Shown piece after piece: positions 32,485-33,830 of a stretch of 33,830 nucleotides of DNA. The notes beneath the pieces were generated by a model. It did no database searches. It was given only the letters and a program-made list of their open reading frames with translations, and had not been told where the DNA came from. This stretch comes from CAMBDR01 sp046597185 (GTDB lineage: Bacteria; Pseudomonadota; Gammaproteobacteria; Burkholderiales; Burkholderiaceae_D): the NCBI GenBank assembly GCA_046597185.1, contig JBKJLF010000086.1:1-33830 (forward strand), written 5' to 3'. How positions within the stretch are numbered: the stretch's first letter is position 1; each line of letters begins with the position of its first letter. The position numbers and the translations under genes are program-made.

Positions 32485-33735
32485 ATGAACGACTTACGAA
32501 TTAACGGCGCACGGCTATGGCAATCGCTGATGGATTTGGCCAAAATCGGTGCCACGCCCAAAGGCGGGGTAAAACGCTTAACCTTAACCGACCTCGACAA
32601 ACAAGGGCGCGATCTGGTTATCGCCTGGGGCAAAGAGGCTGGCCTCTCGGTCACCATCGACCAAATTGGCAATGTCTTCATGCGCCGCGCCGGCAGCAAC
32701 CCGGCTTTGCCACCGATCATGTCCGGCAGCCATATCGACACCCAACCCACTGGCGGCAAATATGATGGCACTTATGGCGTATTGGCCGCGCTGGAAGTGG
32801 TGCGCACGTTAAATGATCACGATATCGTCACCGAAGCACCGATTGAAGTCGCCTTTTGGACCAACGAAGAAGGCTCACGCTTTGTGCCAGTGATGATGGG
32901 TTCCGGCGTGTTTTGCGGGGCCTTCAGTCTGGAGCATGCCTATGCCGCCAAAGACGTGAGCGGCCTGACGGTGCAAGAAGAATTACAACGCATCGGCTAT
33001 GTGGGCGAACAAGTGCCGGGGCAACACCCGATTGGTGCCTATTTTGAAGCCCATATCGAACAAGGCCCGGTGCTGGAAGACGAAAATAAACTGATCGGCG
33101 TAGTGCCTGCGGTAATGGGCTTGTCGTGGTATGACTGCGTGGTGGCTGGGCTGGAAGCGCATGCCGGCCCCACGCCCATGCCGCTGCGCAAAGACGCTTT
33201 GCAAGTGGCCACCGTGATCATGCAAGAAGTGGTAGCCATTGCCAAGCGTTACCCGCCGTATGGGCGCGGCACGGTCGGCTTTGTGCAAGTATTCCCCAAC
33301 AGCCGCAATGTGATTCCGGGCAAGGTCTCCTTCAGTATCGATTTGCGCAACGTCAGCGATGACTTGCTCAATCAAATGCATGCTGAAATTACCGCCTTTG
33401 TCGCCGCCCATGCGGCCAGCAGCGGTTTGCCAATTTCACTAGAACGGGTATCCTATTTCCCGCCCTGCCCGTTTCACCCAAGTTGCGTGGATGCGGTGCG
33501 CAATGCCACTGCGCAGTTAGGCTATTCCACCATGGATGTGGTGTCCGGTGCCGGACACGACGCCATTTACGCGGCCCGCGTGGCCCCGGCCGGGATGATT
33601 TTTGTGCCCTGCAAGGATGGCATCAGCCACAATGAAATTGAAGATGCACAACCCGCGCATCTGGAAGCGGGTTGCAATGTGTTGCTGCATGCGATGTTGT
33701 CCCTGGCCAAACCAAACCACAGTACCAACGCTTAG
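32485..33735 (+). CDS. M20-family N-carbamoyl-amino-acid / beta-ureidopropionase-type hydrolase
   Basis: The 416-residue zinc enzyme matches the hydantoinase/carbamoylase branch of M20 amidohydrolases. Metal ligands lie in SGSHIDTQPTGGKYDG (His, Asp), FWTNEEGSRF (Glu), EAHIEQGPVLE (His) and ISHNEIE (His). The lid domain for dimerisation is VAGLEAHAGPTPMPLRKDAL. It would hydrolyse the N-carbamoyl product of the preceding enzyme to amino acid (beta-alanine or another), ammonia and carbon dioxide. ATG 32485 has AAGGA at ideal spacing; the earlier ATG at 32479 overlaps that site. Coupling by short spacing, 8 bp, to the dihydropyrimidinase gene. Confidence 0.9.
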   Translation: MNDLRINGARLWQSLMDLAKIGATPKGGVKRLTLTDLDKQGRDLVIAWGKEAGLSVTIDQIGNVFMRRAGSNPALPPIMSGSHIDTQPTGGKYDGTYGVLAALEVVRTLNDHDIVTEAPIEVAFWTNEEGSRFVPVMMGSGVFCGAFSLEHAYAAKDVSGLTVQEELQRIGYVGEQVPGQHPIGAYFEAHIEQGPVLEDENKLIGVVPAVMGLSWYDCVVAGLEAHAGPTPMPLRKDALQVATVIMQEVVAIAKRYPPYGRGTVGFVQVFPNSRNVIPGKVSFSIDLRNVSDDLLNQMHAEITAFVAAHAASSGLPISLERVSYFPPCPFHPSCVDAVRNATAQLGYSTMDVVSGAGHDAIYAARVAPAGMIFVPCKDGISHNEIEDAQPAHLEAGCNVLLHAMLSLAKPNHSTNA

Positions 33736-33748
33736 AGAGGGCAGAACC

Positions 33749-33830
33749 ATGCTCGACATCATCATCCGCAACGCCAGCTTGCCCGACGGCGGGCAAGCTA
33801 TCGACATCGGCATCCATGGCGGTAAAATCG
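33749..33830 (+). CDS. Cytosine-deaminase-like amidohydrolase, 5' fragment
   Basis: ATG 33749 (AGAGAGGG upstream) opens a frame beginning MLDIIIRNASLPDGGQ and continuing IDIGIHGGKI to the window edge. The start resembles cytosine-deaminase or related amidohydrolases with the N-terminal beta-sandwich. With 27 codons visible the call is tentative, but its place behind the carbamoylase supports a role in pyrimidine or related catabolism. Confidence 0.55.
   Translation, partial: MLDIIIRNASLPDGGQAIDIGIHGGKI

Overview
The window looks like a chromosomal stretch of a Gram-negative proteobacterium. My best guess is a betaproteobacterium (Burkholderiales or a relative), because of moderate GC content, the gene styles (LbtU-like porin, CzcA-type RND pumps, CobT/CobS, MarC, hydantoinase-type pyrimidine catabolism) and strong Shine-Dalgarno sites. 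The lineage is inferred from remembered protein families, not from a marker gene.

Layout. Positions 1-7.7 kb are a degraded accessory region. It holds a broken DUF4832/DUF4874-type secreted protein gene, a FemAB/GNAT-like acyltransferase next to a cyclase-family hydrolase, an AT-leaning orphan gene, and an IS30-family element whose transposase has an in-frame ochre stop. That element abuts a truncated MHYT-domain signalling gene. Next come a FrnE-type DsbA oxidoreductase frameshifted at a C7 tract, an mqsRA toxin-antitoxin locus whose toxin frame is damaged, and a chimeric remnant of EAL and histidine-kinase coding sequence.

Positions 7.74-23.23 kb hold the most striking object: nine closely packed plus-strand genes behind an almost pure A/T tract and a good sigma70-like promoter. 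They encode two different CzcA-like RND permeases separated by a stand-alone adaptor C-terminal domain, three secreted proteins of unknown role, an adaptor carrying a peptidoglycan-binding domain, a MacB-like ABC transporter (ATPase fused to FtsX permease) and an LbtU-like outer-membrane porin. There is no TolC-type channel and no full-length RND adaptor. This reads as a composite envelope-spanning export or import machine; its substrate is unknown. Several of its genes carry in-frame short tandem repeats at presumed linkers.

Positions 23.3-25.8 kb carry cobT-cobS-cobC, which assemble the lower loop of cobalamin; cobC is probably frameshifted near its end. Positions 25.8-29.3 kb contain marC, an SDR remnant, an ArsR-type regulator with a clear candidate operator, a RecF/AAA_21-like ATPase and a metallophosphoesterase. 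Positions 29.5 kb to the end are an operon for uptake and hydrolysis of hydantoins or dihydropyrimidines: an NCS1 permease, a dihydropyrimidinase, an M20-type N-carbamoyl amidohydrolase, and the start of a cytosine-deaminase-like amidohydrolase that runs off the edge.

A general caution: several genes (the DUF4832 gene, the FrnE-type gene, mqsR, cobC) show small indels, some at homopolymers. Real decay and uncorrected assembly error cannot be told apart from this text alone.
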